From the NCBI GenBank assembly GCA_024195585.1, contig SWBL01000336.1:1-55818 (forward strand): a DNA stretch of 55,818 nt. The letters are read 5' to 3'. The notes beneath the pieces were generated by a model that was not told where the DNA came from, searched no databases, and saw only the letters and a program-made list of their open reading frames with translations. The translations under genes and the position numbers were made by a program. The DNA is from Aureobasidium sp. EXF-3400 (lineage: Eukaryota; Ascomycota; Dothideomycetes; Dothideales; Saccotheciaceae). Positions 42,899-53,883 of this stretch are shown piece by piece. Numbering within the stretch: the stretch's first letter is position 1; each line of letters opens with the position of its first letter.

Positions 42899-44237
42899 AT
42901 GGCATCTTCTTCATCAAGTCTCGAGAAGCCTACAAATGCATTTGTCCGCGTGGTGCGCCGTGTATACCACCCTCTGGGCTTCTCAAAAGGATACAACGCT
43001 GTTCTCGGTAAGTCCCTGCAAGCCATCTTACTTTGCAGGTGAATGCTCATTAGTACCCCCAGCATTCCTCGCGCTTGGCTATCTTTTCGGTTTCACTCTT
43101 GCCAGACTCCAATACCTATCTTTTAACGGCGTGTTTTGCAACCCAAATGCATCAGGAGGCACTGGAGCAGCTCCCGGAGAATGCTACTACTACCTCCAGA
43201 TACCGTTCAAAATTGGTGAGTGCACCATCCACTTGTGAATCGACCGGTACTGATGAGTCCTAAGGTATGATGTTACACCTCTACACCATCCTCCCCGCCG
43301 CGCTACTCGTCGTCCTCCAGTTCATCCCCGTCATTAGACACAAACTGATCCTCTTCCACCGCATGAACGGCTATATCGTCGTCCTTCTCTCCCTGATCAG
43401 CAATGCGGGCACAATCATCATCACTAGACATGCTTTTGGTGGAGACTTCTCCACACAAACCTGGACAGGAGCTATGGTCATCTTGACCACTATCGGATAC
43501 ATCATGGCCTGGGTCAACATAAAGTTGTTGCAGATTGACCAGCATCGAGCATGGATGTTGCGCACATGGGCATGGGTATGTCTTTGAGTCTCACATCTCG
43601 AGCTCTCAACTCACTGATATCTTGTAGTTCTCAACCATCATCACTATCCGCATCATCATGATCATCTCAGCCCAGATCATCAGCATGAGTAGAATTTGGT
43701 GAGTCAAACCCAAAAGTCACTCACATACAGAAACATCTGACAGAGTCCCATATCATAGGTACACAGTTCGACCATGCGCACAGATCGCATTCGCTCTAGG
43801 AGAAAACGACACTCTGGCAGCATACCCACAATGCATTGACTACTTCAATGGCAAAGCACCCAATCTCCCTGTGATTGTTACAGCCGACTTTTCAAGCTCG
43901 AATTCCATGGAGCTCTCTGCTGCACTTGGAGTCCCATTCGGAGCAGCAGGTTGGCTGGCTCTGCTGTTGCACACATTCGCTATTGAATGTTACGTGAGTA
44001 CAATCACCGACAAGAAGACATGACAACCATACTGACAGATCTGTGATACAGCTTCGACTTACACCCAAAGAGTCTAATCGCTTGCGCCAAGTATCATACG
44101 AACGACAACTTGAACGTGGCATGTCCAGACCAGGATACGCAGGATTGACCGCTGAGAGATTCGGTGATGCCGAGCCCTTCCGACCAGTAACTAACATCAC
44201 AGAAGAGCGTGAGACAGTGAAGTACGAGCAAGAGTGA
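42899..44237 (+). CDS. DUF2306-type multi-pass membrane protein
   Basis: Six exons (42899-43007, 43063-43215, 43265-43575, 43628-43698, 43759-43993, 44052-44237) encode 354 residues. At least six hydrophobic segments are visible, beginning AFLALGYLFGFTLARL, then MMLHLYTILPAALLVVLQFIPVI, MNGYIVVLLSLISNAGTIII and WTGAMVILTTIGYIMAWVNI. The HLY...RMNGY...H patterns with conserved His residues resemble the poorly characterised DUF2306 family. A polar C-terminal tail of about 65 residues (LRLTPKESNRLRQVSYERQLERG) faces the cytosol. No function is established; heme or quinone contacts by the His residues would be speculation. It is not obviously part of the catabolic cluster. Confidence 0.8.
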
Positions 44238-44779
44238 ACGGATATGACTGTGGATGAGATGATTGGTGAACACGGGTGAAAAGACTTACATCCTGACTTA
44301 CACAGACTTGGGTCATTCCTTATCGCATGAGGCTATGCCAGTGTGGCAAGTACGTCCCTATCGTCCCGATAGATGGAAGTATGTGATTCTTTGCTAGGAA
44401 ACAGATGTTGGAGGATTTCACTCTAGGTGCCTTCAAGCGGAGGCTGAGAGGGTATATAAGAGAGGATAAGAGAAAAGATTTCTTCTGTACAGTCACAAGC
44501 AGCAATAGGAAACTAACACCGAAGTTTGAGCGATGTACAGAAGGACTGAGATGCAGTACCGAAGAAACGGCAATTTACTTCTGCTGAGCAATGATCAATG
44601 CCACTACACCACTTATCCAAACCATGCTTTCCACCCACCTCAACCGCCATAATCTTCGAATCATCCTTTGCTGTATTGCATGCATCTCTGCAAGAATGCA
44701 TCCTCGGTCTACGCCTCCCTGTCCTGCCCTTGAGTTTCTCCCTCCATCTTGACACCATTTCCGTCAATCATACCTGGAG
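44238..44779. other. Intergenic, no gene recognised
   Basis: Following the DUF2306 stop, this 542 bp contains only short frames on both strands (for example 44513-44767 minus) that do not resemble protein families. Confidence 0.4.
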
Positions 44780-45061
44780 CTAAGGCAATCCCCGCTCGAT
44801 CATCCACCACCATACATGATCTACCTCCACCCCATCTCTCCTGCCACAGAACCCAAACTTGACATCAAGGATTCGTTCCCTAGCCCCAGTGGCATGTAGT
44901 AAGCTCTGTCTCTGTAGCACAAGATCAGAGAAGTCCTGATAGTTCCAAGTCCAGAAGACTTCATCGTTAGGGATGGCGAGGATGTAAATTGTATTGAAGG
45001 AGTCGGGGTTTCCAGGGCTTGGGTATTGGAAAGATGCGAGGGAAGCACTGTTTTCGGCCAT
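44780..45061 (-). CDS. Possible small protein of 93 residues
   Basis: An uninterrupted frame starts MAENSASLASFQYPSPGNPDSFNTIYILAIPNDEVFWTWNYQDFSDLVLQ and ends WWWMIERGLP. The composition (balanced, aromatic-rich, predicted alpha/beta) looks more protein-like than other short frames nearby. Another Met precedes it directly. A 19-residue frame (45074-45133) sits upstream in the same phase and ends in TAA three codons before the Met pair, so it could act as an upstream ORF. I do not recognise a family and see no introns. It may be a real lineage-specific gene or chance. Confidence 0.35.
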   Translation of the reverse strand: MAENSASLASFQYPSPGNPDSFNTIYILAIPNDEVFWTWNYQDFSDLVLQRQSLLHATGARERILDVKFGFCGRRDGVEVDHVWWWMIERGLP

Positions 45062-45172
45062 CATTGCGAGCAGTTATTTTATGATTGGGATGTCTTGGCT
45101 GTCTTTGGAGACTGGTGCTGATGTAGATGACATGTTTGTTTTTTCCGGAGGAATAGAGTAAAGTGCGGATAG

Positions 45173-45232
45173 GTATGCAGCGGGTGTGTATGCAGCGGGT
45201 GTGTATAAAGCGGGTATGTATGTGACGGATGT
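45173..45232. repeat. Tandem repeat, four 15 bp units
   Basis: Units at 45173-45187 and 45188-45202 are identical (GTATGCAGCGGGTGT). The next two (45203-45217 and 45218-45232) have drifted. The unit length is a multiple of three, and on the minus strand an open frame reads through it as a Tyr/Pro/Ala-rich pentapeptide repeat. It lies about 110 bp upstream of the possible small gene. Confidence 0.75.
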
Positions 45233-46288
45233 GTACGTAAACCTAGAAAACTGCATGTACTTTGTCGGGAGCAGATGTAGAAAATCGAGAACAAGAAATG
45301 ATGTTGATGATGAGAAAAAAGAGAAAGAGAGATGAAACGAGCCATTGCGACGACTGTTATCTTTGCGACCCAAGATGAAGTTGATATTCAACTTCATGAG
45401 CATGCGGGTATATGAATCGATGGGGATATGAACCAGCCACTCACGTGCAATGGAGAACTAGAGATGCGAAATTCTACCGGGGGATATTTATGAAGCCAGT
45501 TTCTAGTTAATCTGTCATTACGTCTTTCGCTTATAATGTGAGGTATTCGGACTGTATCCATTAGCAGGAAAGACGAGGGAGCAGAAGAACTTCTGAATAG
45601 AAACACAAGCTTATAGCAGTGTAGGAAACCCTATAAAATCGATGAGACGAAACGCTATGGATATTTCGACATAACGAATGCCATCACTACGCCCTACTCT
45701 CCTCTCGGCTCCCGGCATATCTCTCTCTTCTCAACCGCATAACCCGATCGATCACTTGTTAGCACGTCAGACCTTCTCTGCCGCACATTCACATGCTTAT
45801 GCACCTACCTCTTTTCCGTACTGAGAATGTGGAGGCTCAATATGCGGAGGCGGAGAACTGGTCCCAGGAAACGATTTTATATAGCATCCGAGTCGCATCC
45901 GACGGTTAGCGTGCTGTAGCCTGGAAGTCCACTCTATCGCATAACAAGGTTATTTGACCAATGACAACGGAAGGCGGCTCGGAAGGCCCGGTCCTTTAGC
46001 TGCATTCGCGCATATCAACTGCTCTGACGTATCAACACCCCCTACAAGCATTGAGCAGTGCTCAAACCTCTCACTTCCATCGGATATCCATGGGGAAAGG
46101 AGATGAGAGGGAAATACCACATCCATACAACAACAGAAGCTGACAACAATGAAAATATCGATTATGTACAACATACAGAAAACAAGAAAAGCAGAACGAC
46201 AAAAACACAAACGCCATGAATGTTTCTACACAACAGAATGCCACACTCCCCCTCTCTTCCTCATCCCTACTCTTCTCATCTCTCTCAC
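45233..46288. other. Intergenic, no gene recognised
   Basis: About 1.05 kb without a recognisable gene. It contains the 3' flank of the BBC1-like gene on its right side, with a strongly pyrimidine-rich plus strand from about 46240 into the coding region. Short frames here are unremarkable. Confidence 0.4.
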
Positions 46289-49200
46289 TCACGAATCCCA
46301 ACCCACCCACTCCCTCCCAACAACCCTCCACACCCTAACCTCCCCACTCCTCAAATCGCCCAACCTAAAACTCTCCATCTTAACCTTATTCTTCTCTCTC
46401 CCTTGCTCCCAAGCCCTAACCTTTTTCTTCGTGCCATCCCAATCAACAACAACAGCCACATGTCCCGCACCCATACCGACATCAACAGCGTAAGATTTAT
46501 GCATCGCGCCGTGTTTACCTTGCAATTTGGCATTACGCAGGGTAATAATATCGCCAGGACGGATCTCATCGAATTGCTGTACAGAGGCATTGGCGAGGTT
46601 GGCGTATACCAAAGCGCCATAGGCTCTGCTGCCGACAGGTTTGAGGGCGTCGGTGAAGGGGGAAAGGAGGTCGAGGACCAGAGCGTTGGGGCTGCCGTTG
46701 CCGACAGCATGGTCTTTCTTGTTGGCTGCGGCTTCGGAGATGCGTGCACCGTACTTTTGCCATGCGGTCTCCAGTTGGTCTTGACGGAGGCGTGGTGGAG
46801 GTGGTTCGTGGCGTTGTTCGAAGGAGGCCTCTTGAGGGTTTTGGCCGTCGTAGCGGACAGTGATGACGGTTTGGCTGTAGTCGATGAAGAGGACGTAGAT
46901 ATCTTTGGTGATTGCCGTTCTGCCGCCGCGTCTTTGAGTCACGTTCTCCTCGACTTCGAACAGGACATCGCTTCGGTTCTGGAATGCTGGGGGAGGAGTG
47001 TTGGGTTGTGCCCACCAAAGAGTGCTCTCGGCCAGATCGACGTCTGTCGCAATATGGCCATCTTGAGGAGGCCTGGCAACATCCATACTGCGACGCATGT
47101 TCATAGACGGACGGCTGACATCAAGCGATTGTCGAGATTGATGTGTGGCCGAACGAGCAGGTGGCGGTGGTTGAGAAGGAGGCAATGGTGCAGCACGGTC
47201 TTGGTCAACAGGTGGGGGCGGAGGTGGGCGGTCCATGGATGGACGAGGAGGTGATGCACCGTACATGTCGTCCGAACTTTCATCCGCATATCCCTGTTGG
47301 ACAGGCACAGGAGCTGGTGCGCTAGGAGGAGGTGGTGGCACAGCACGGATTGGAAGAGCGCGAGAGGATTCCCCGTAGTCGTCTTCATGTCCCTCGTATT
47401 GTTCAAACTGTGTAGGAGCATGAACAGGAACGGGTGGAGGAGCAACACGAGGAGCATCCATTGAGGCTCTCGCTGGCGGAGGTTGAGAAGGAGGTGGAGG
47501 AGGAACAGCACGAGGAGCAGGAGCTGGGGCGGGCACATCTACCTCGTCGTTGCTTGTGTGCGACTTGAGAGCATCCTTGTGATTGGCACTGGATGCAATG
47601 TCTGTGTCGTAGTCGCCCTCATATTCGCTCTCACCCTGATCAGGCTCGCCTAAAGGAGCACTCGGGATGATGGGAGGTAGCTGAGGAGCACCGGCAGGTG
47701 GTGGCGGAGGAGGAGCCCGAGCTTGAGGAGGAGATGAAAAAGTGCCAGGAATTGGAGGAATGCGACTCTGTCTCTTGTCGGAAGCAGGAGTGGCAGGAGA
47801 AGTAGGCGACATGGCGTCTAAGCTGCCAAAGGTCGAAGCACGCTTTGTTGAGCCCATGGAAGGCGAGCGATTGGCTTCTGGTCGGGGGATGGGTGGAGGA
47901 ACGCCTCGAGACAAGTCTGTTGACTGTCTCGTAGGAGCCAAAGAACGCTCGTCGTCTGATTCTTCACCTTCGCTGGGATCCATCTGCGTGTTGACTGGTG
48001 GAGGAGGTGGAGGTACGGGACGGCCTGGGTAATGTCAGATCAGTAAGAGTTGGCAACGATATTTCTACTCACTCTCAGGTGCTGGTGGAGCAGGCACAGG
48101 ACGAGCACTGGGTACAGGTGGAGGAGGAGCGCGCTCGCTTGTTGGCGATGCTAGAGGACGCTCTGTCGATCAGTCAGCTTCTAATTCCTGCACGGCATGC
48201 ACAAGTCGGCTTACCTTGAGGAATCGGGGGAACACGGTGTACGGGTTCAATGTGTGGTGGTGGCTGAGGCTTGACATCCTCGATATCCGGTACGGCCAGA
48301 GGCTCTCTCTCGCTTGTGATGGACGTGTCATGTTCAGGCTCCTTCTCGACGGCAAGCTGTCTGTCTTCAATCTCAGGACTGCGCACCGTCTGCATGCCAG
48401 GAATGGGCATGACAGGAACACGAGGTGCTTGAGCAGGGGCCGAATAGGCTGGCTCGTCATGTTCAGGCTTGGTCTCTTTGCTCCTCTTGGTCTTTGGGGG
48501 AGCAGGAGCCATCATGCCGGGCATGCCAGGAGGAGCTCCAAACATGCCGGCCATGCCCATACCACCACTCATCTTGGCCATGCGCTCTCGGAGCTCCATG
48601 CGGCGGCGTGTCTCTGCGTCCATCTCGTCTTCCTCACTCTCGTCATCCTCGGCTGTATCTTGGTGGTCACCAACGTCAGCTTCGTGAACGGGAGCTGCTG
48701 GAGCTCGTTGAGACTGCATTGATCGTCTGGCAGGTTGAGTCGAGTCGCTGTCTACATCATTCTCTTCTGTAATCTCTCCAGCTCCAGACATGTCGGCATC
48801 GTTTGCGTCGCTGAACGCCTCATGGCCAACAGCAGGTAGTGCTGGTTCGCGGGAAATACCACGAGCAGAAGTGCCACGGGTGCGTTCACGCTCAAGAGGC
48901 TGGTCGATCGATTGGCGAACTTGGCGCTCATGTTGTTCAGCTTCAACTGCGTGATCCTCTTCTTCATCGACTGCAACGGGTGCTTGAGGGACTGGCGGAG
49001 GTACAGCAGACTCTGTCGACTCATCCGTATTCCTCTTGACGGGCTTCTTTGGCTTGGGCTTCTCGCTGACGTCTGCCCTTCGCGCAGCTTGCTCCATCTG
49101 CTGCTTCTGCAACATTGCAATTCTCTCCTTCAAACTTTGCGGCTTGGGTTGGTCCTCTTCCTCATCCCCAGTAGGCGATTGCGGGTGTTCCGAAGGTAGA

Positions 49201-50069
49201 AGACCGGCCTTTGCGGCATTCTCGTCTGCTTGGGCTTGCTCTTTCTGAATGTCTGGATCTTCCTCTCTGCGGTAGACCTTCTGGACTGGCTCGGCTTTGG
49301 GCGGAGGAATGTATGCATTCTTGCTCGGGGGAGGAGCGACGAATGGCTTCTTGACAAAAGTGGGAGCGGCGGGCTTGAAGGGAGCGACGGGAGCTGCTCC
49401 TGCATTGTTGAAGGCGGCGATGCGATCTCTGAACGAGCTGGGCTTGCTGCTCACTGGCGGAGGCTCTTTCTTAGCGGGCTCAGCCTTGACAGGTTCCGAC
49501 CTGGCGGGTTCTGAGGGTGCTGGCTTGGGGGCAGGTGGAGGAGACTTGATTGTTTCACGAGCAGCCGGCGGCTCCACCTGGGCAGGTCGTGATCTGATGG
49601 ATTCTTGAGCTGGCGGAGGAGGAGCGGTCTGTCTCACGGGCGGAGGGGGAGAGAGGTTGCGTGGAGGCAGCGGAACTGGAGCAGCTTCGGGCTCAACAAC
49701 CGACTTTGACTGAGCGGGAACTGGAGGAGGCTCGGAGAAGCTGTCATCATCGTCGTCCTCATCTTCTTCCTCGGGAAAAGCACCGGGACCAGGTTCGGGG
49801 ATAGGAGCCTGCGGCGGTGGAGAGCGGACTTCTGAGACAGGGCGTCTGGCGGGTCGTGAAGGGATCTCGGGCTCGTAGCGCTCGACAAAGTTCTTGGGAA
49901 ACAGACCCGAGTGCTTGCCGCCTGAGGCATCGGTGTACTCGCCCTCGTACCAGTCGGCGTCTTCCAGAGCTACGACGGTGATGATCTGGCCTTCGGGGAA
50001 GGGGAGGTCGTCTTCGTGTGGGCTTGCATACTCGTAGACGGCCTTGACCTTGAACGGCGGGGCTGACAT
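46289..50069 (-). CDS. BBC1: BBC1/MTI1-like SH3 protein of cortical actin patches
   Basis: Three exons (48215-50069, 48073-48162, 46289-48024) encode 1,226 residues, close to yeast Bbc1. The start at 50069 opens directly into an SH3 domain (PPFKVKAVYEYASPHEDDLPFPEGQIITV...DWYEGEYTDASGGKHSGLFPKNFVERYEP, residues 4-68). A long low-complexity middle part is rich in Pro, Glu and Lys with many PPPP stretches that could bind other SH3 or profilin-type partners. The C-terminal ~150 residues (YANLANASVQQFDEIRPGDIITLRNAKLQGKHGAMHKSYAVDVGMG) form the conserved domain of the family. Yeast Bbc1 restrains type I myosin and Las17-driven actin assembly at endocytic sites. Long plus-strand frames over this gene are shadows of the Pro-rich sequence. 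It is divergent from RTR1 by about 370 bp. Confidence 0.9.
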
Positions 50070-50438
50070 GGCGGATGGGCTGCCTGTCGCCTGGGGGTAG
50101 AGCTTGTGGAGGTGGTGGATTGGCGGGTCGATGTGTAGGAGGTCGTAGAAGGGGTCGTGTAGCTGTCGATGGCTGCTCCGGCTCAGGCGCTCTCCAGCAC
50201 CGGCTCGACTGTTTCCGCCCGCAAACGCTTCGTCACCGTTCTTGGCGTGAACGAGACTCTCCACGTCTCAGCTCTGAAGCCACAATTTGACGCCACAAAG
50301 CAGCCACACTTTGCATCTACCGGATCTTGCCCTCCGCCTCACATTTTTATATCGCATCGTGACTCGCCAACATCTTCTATACCAACCCATCACGAAAACA
50401 TCAAAACATCGAGAGTTTCACTCTTCTCCGACTCCAAA

Positions 50439-51320
50439 ATGTTGACAACACAACCCCAACAACCAAAATCCATCCTCAAAAAGACCACCTCCCACATCAC
50501 AACCCTATCAGACCCATCAGACTCCCTCACCACCTCCCTCAAAATAAAACCAAAATCCGACGCAGAGCGCAAACGCCTAGACACCGCCATCCAACACGCC
50601 CACCTAATCCAAGAGCAAAAAGCCATCATCAACCGCAACCTCGACTTCATAGAAGAACTCTCCGACTATCCCTCTTCCTCTACTGTCTCTGCAGCCGAGA
50701 CTGCTACATTTCTATCAGCAACAGTGGATTTCCAGCCTTCAGATTACGACGCACTGATTGAAGAGAGATATGTAAATGGAAGGTGTGGGTTTACTCTATG
50801 TGCCAATGCACCTAGACCCCAAGGTCCCAAAGCCCCGTGGTTGAAAAATAAAGTCGAGAATTGGTGTTCGGATGATTGTGCGAAAAAAGCTTTATACGTT
50901 AAAGCTCAACTCTCTGAAACTCCGGCTTGGGAACGCAGAGCTGGTGATCGTACGCCATTGGTATTATACGGAGCTGCCAGACCTGCACCTCCATCTTCAT
51001 CTTCAGCAACACTGCCGCTGCGACAAAAGCCTCCTGCTGCAAACAACCAAGATCTAGCTTACGAAAGAGGCGAAGTGCATAAAGTGGCAGATGCAAAGAT
51101 GGATAAAGTCATCAAAGCAGAAGTCCAAGAAAACAGCATTATTTCTTCTGTTATGCCACCTACGAAAACGAGGTTTGCGGATAGCGATGTGCATGATTTG
51201 ATAGAGGGATATCAGCCACGGGGTGTGCAGAAGGGAAATCAGATTTCAATCAAGTCTGGAGATGGAGATAGTGATGAAGAGGATGAAGAGGAAAACGATG
51301 CTGAAGAGGATGAAGCATGA
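50439..51320 (+). CDS. RTR1: RTR1/RPAP2-type RNA polymerase II CTD phosphatase
   Basis: Single exon, 293 residues from MLTTQPQQPKSILKK at 50439. The open frame extends further upstream into the promoter region, but that part is not conserved-looking. The RTR1 zinc site is visible as Cys116 and Cys121 in GRCGFTLCANAPR and Cys143 and Cys147 in WCSDDCAKKALYVKAQLSETPAWER. The segment before it (RKRLDTAIQHAHLIQEQKAIINRNLDFIEEL) is the family's helical region. Rtr1 acts on Ser5-phosphorylated polymerase II CTD and helps nuclear import of the polymerase. The tail is acidic (DSDEEDEEENDAEEDEA). It is a housekeeping gene beyond the cluster. Confidence 0.92.
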   Translation: MLTTQPQQPKSILKKTTSHITTLSDPSDSLTTSLKIKPKSDAERKRLDTAIQHAHLIQEQKAIINRNLDFIEELSDYPSSSTVSAAETATFLSATVDFQPSDYDALIEERYVNGRCGFTLCANAPRPQGPKAPWLKNKVENWCSDDCAKKALYVKAQLSETPAWERRAGDRTPLVLYGAARPAPPSSSSATLPLRQKPPAANNQDLAYERGEVHKVADAKMDKVIKAEVQENSIISSVMPPTKTRFADSDVHDLIEGYQPRGVQKGNQISIKSGDGDSDEEDEEENDAEEDEA

Positions 51321-51816
51321 AGGGCAGAAAACCCTCAGATGAATTCAGACGCAAAGTAAAATATGACCAAGTCTGGCTGTTGATCGTATCACCCTGGTTG
51401 CAGCAATACTATTCGATACTTTCGCCACCCTGCATGATACCTACAGTGTTTTAGTTTCAGTTGCCTCTTCATTACATCCAAACCCCAAAGAGAGACTTTT
51501 TGTTGCATTGCGATGTGTGTTTGCGGTAAATCGGTTCTCTCGATCAAAATCCAAAAACCAGCACCACACTCGCTGGAGAACCACCTCACAACGATCGGAG
51601 AATTCACACAATTTGTAACATCCAGAATCAAACACACAAGAAATGACCCAATGAAGCACGTATCAATCGTTTTTGAGAAGAAAAGACATCAAGAAAATTA
51701 AGTTGAAAAGAGAACAGAACACAATACTTCAAGAAAAACAGAAAAAAAGTGGTATCAAACGCGAAGCGCGTGCAAAAACAAGAACCAATCACTTAACCCC
51801 TCCTCCCCGATCATCT
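51321..51816. other. Convergent 3' intergenic region
   Basis: 496 bp between the stops of RTR1 and the CSM1-like gene. It is A-rich from about 51540 to 51800 and has no recognisable gene. Confidence 0.5.
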
Positions 51817-53497
51817 TCAATCCTCGTCAACAACAACCCTCTTGGTCATACTCTCAACAACCTTTGTATAAAACTTGACTGCATGATTTCTCGGGAAGCA
51901 AATCTCTTCGGTGAGGTAATCAGGCAATATATCCATCAAATCGGCATCTCTGTTGGCATCGAGAAGAGGTTCGTATGCAAACTCTGTATCCTCGTAGCTT
52001 AAACCTGAAGGCGTTTTCGGATTCGTGATGGCTGTATCGGTGGCGATGGTTAGGTGGAAGTGTAAAGCTAACATTCGTGGTTAGCAGAGGAAAGGATGCA
52101 GAAGAGGGAGTCAAGACTTACTGCCATTGCGGCCAGTTTGAATACAACTGTACTCGTCCTCGCCATCCTTGCGTTTTACGCTTGTGATGATTAAACCGGT
52201 CAAGTCGCGGTACAACTCTTCTTTCAATGCATTCTCCTTGACACTCTCGGCACTCGCGCCGTGTGTCTTTCCATGTTCAATTTTCTTGACGGCTGATCCA
52301 GGTACTTTGTCTGTTGCTGCATTTGTCTTTCTCGCGGCTTCGAGTTTTGCCGTCAAGGCCTTGGATTCATTCTGTGATTCTGTAAGGCTTGTGACAGTGG
52401 CTTTGTGCTCTTCTTTGAGTTTCTCGTTCTCTGCCGTCAGAGCTGCGACTTGGGATTGGAGTTTTGCCGAGTCGGCGATGGTTGCTGATGAGGTCTTGCG
52501 GATTTCGGCCAGTTCTTTCTTCAGGGATGCGATCAGGTCGTTTGCGTCTGTGATTGCCTTAGTCAGTGTGAAATTCTCGACATGTCGCCGACTCGGACTC
52601 ACCTTTCGCTTTCTGGTCTGTCGCCTTCTTCAAACGCTCAAAGTTTGCTTCTGCAGCCTTTGGACCCAGCTCGATGACAGAGTCGTACTTCATGCGCATT
52701 TCCTCGTACTTCTTTGTCATGTCTGCCAATCTACGGTTCGCTTCTGACTCTGCGACTCTTCTTTCCGTGTCGCTGGCACTACGACCTCGTGAATATGTGC
52801 CTGGCTGTCTCGATGTCGAACGAGCGCGAGAATAGACGGCACCAGGAGCAGCCTGTCGTTGTATCGATGCTGAGCGTTTACGCGAATGTGTCTTTGGTGG
52901 TGGAGGTGGAGGAGAGGGCTCTCTGTCAATGTCCATAAGATCGACTGGTGGGTCTTCTTCCACGATGGATTGGTCAATCTCGGTAGGTTCTGGTTGCGTT
53001 TCTGGGAACACTGGGGCAGGTTCGGGAGAGGGTGCGCGCTTGGTCTTGGACTTTGGCTTTGCGACAGGCTTGTCCTTTTCAGGTTGCGCTTCTGCTGCTT
53101 TGGCCTTGGTAGACTTGGTCGTCTTCTTCGCAGGTGCAGGGGCAGGTTCGGCTTCTGGTTCAGGTAGAGACTCGGGCTCCGGAGCGGGCGCGACGTTCTT
53201 TGCGACAAGGTCCTTCTTCAGTACTCGCTTCCTCTGCTTAGGTTTCGGCGCAGGCTCCATGGCGGGTTCAGGCTCATCGGCGTCGCTAGCTTCCGGTGGG
53301 TCGACGGGCTCTTTGGCAGCTTTTGTCTTGGTGGTTGTCTTTTTGGTTGCAGCAGTTGTGGCCTTCTTGACTGGTTTTTTGACGACAGTGCGGTTGATCT
53401 TGGGAGGAGCGGGACGAGAGTTTTCCTGATCGGAAGCGCCAATCTCGTCTTCGGAGCCAGAAGCTGGCGGCTTGGTAGCGACAGATTTGGAAGGCAT
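51817..53497 (-). CDS. CSM1: CSM1/PCS1-like monopolin subunit (chromosome segregation)
   Basis: Three exons (52603-53497, 52122-52547, 51817-52067) encode 523 residues. I use the acceptor CACAG at 52548 rather than the nearer CTAAG because only it restores frame (AKDANDLIASLKKEL). The start MPSKSVATKPPASGSEDE leads a long basic and Pro/Glu-rich disordered region with many KK/PEPE tracts, then a coiled coil from about residue 245 to 400, then the globular C-terminal Csm1/Pcs1 domain (DEYSCIQTGRNGTLHFHLTIATDTA...YLTEEICFPRNHAVKFYTKVVESM). Csm1/Pcs1 forms V-shaped dimers that clamp kinetochore parts and recruit condensin at rDNA or centromeres. The fungal version has a longer N-terminal tail than yeast Csm1 (190 residues). 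It is divergent from MRP51. Confidence 0.9.
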
Positions 53498-53883
53498 GAT
53501 GGGCGATGCGACAGGATGATGCAAGGCGAGATTGTTTTGTTTACGGCAAGCACGAGCACGACCACGCGCGCACCCCGCAACTGCGACTTGAAGCCCTTCG
53601 ACTTTGCTCAATTCAAAGCACCGAGTCCGCCAATGGTCATGTCCACTATTCCATTTACCAGATATCACCTAACGGATGCAGTGACACAGAGATAAGATCC
53701 GCAGATGGAAATACGACCAGATGTAGGCGACAATGTTTTATAGCAAAGAATGAAAGAATAAACACAGAGACGACCAAATCACATGACCCGAAATCTTGGC
53801 ATTTGCGGCGATCGGGAGAGACTCTGGATTTCTGGTTGGAGTCAAGTCGAATTGTGTAGAAGGCGATTGTCAGTGTCGCAGTC

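Noticed and set aside
46220..47254. 344-codon plus-strand frame
   Set aside because: It is a shadow of the Pro-rich and C-terminal part of the BBC1-like gene, which has a conserved SH3 protein architecture on the minus strand.
52929..53429. Gly/Ser-rich plus-strand frame
   Set aside because: Antisense of the low-complexity N-terminal region of the CSM1-like gene.
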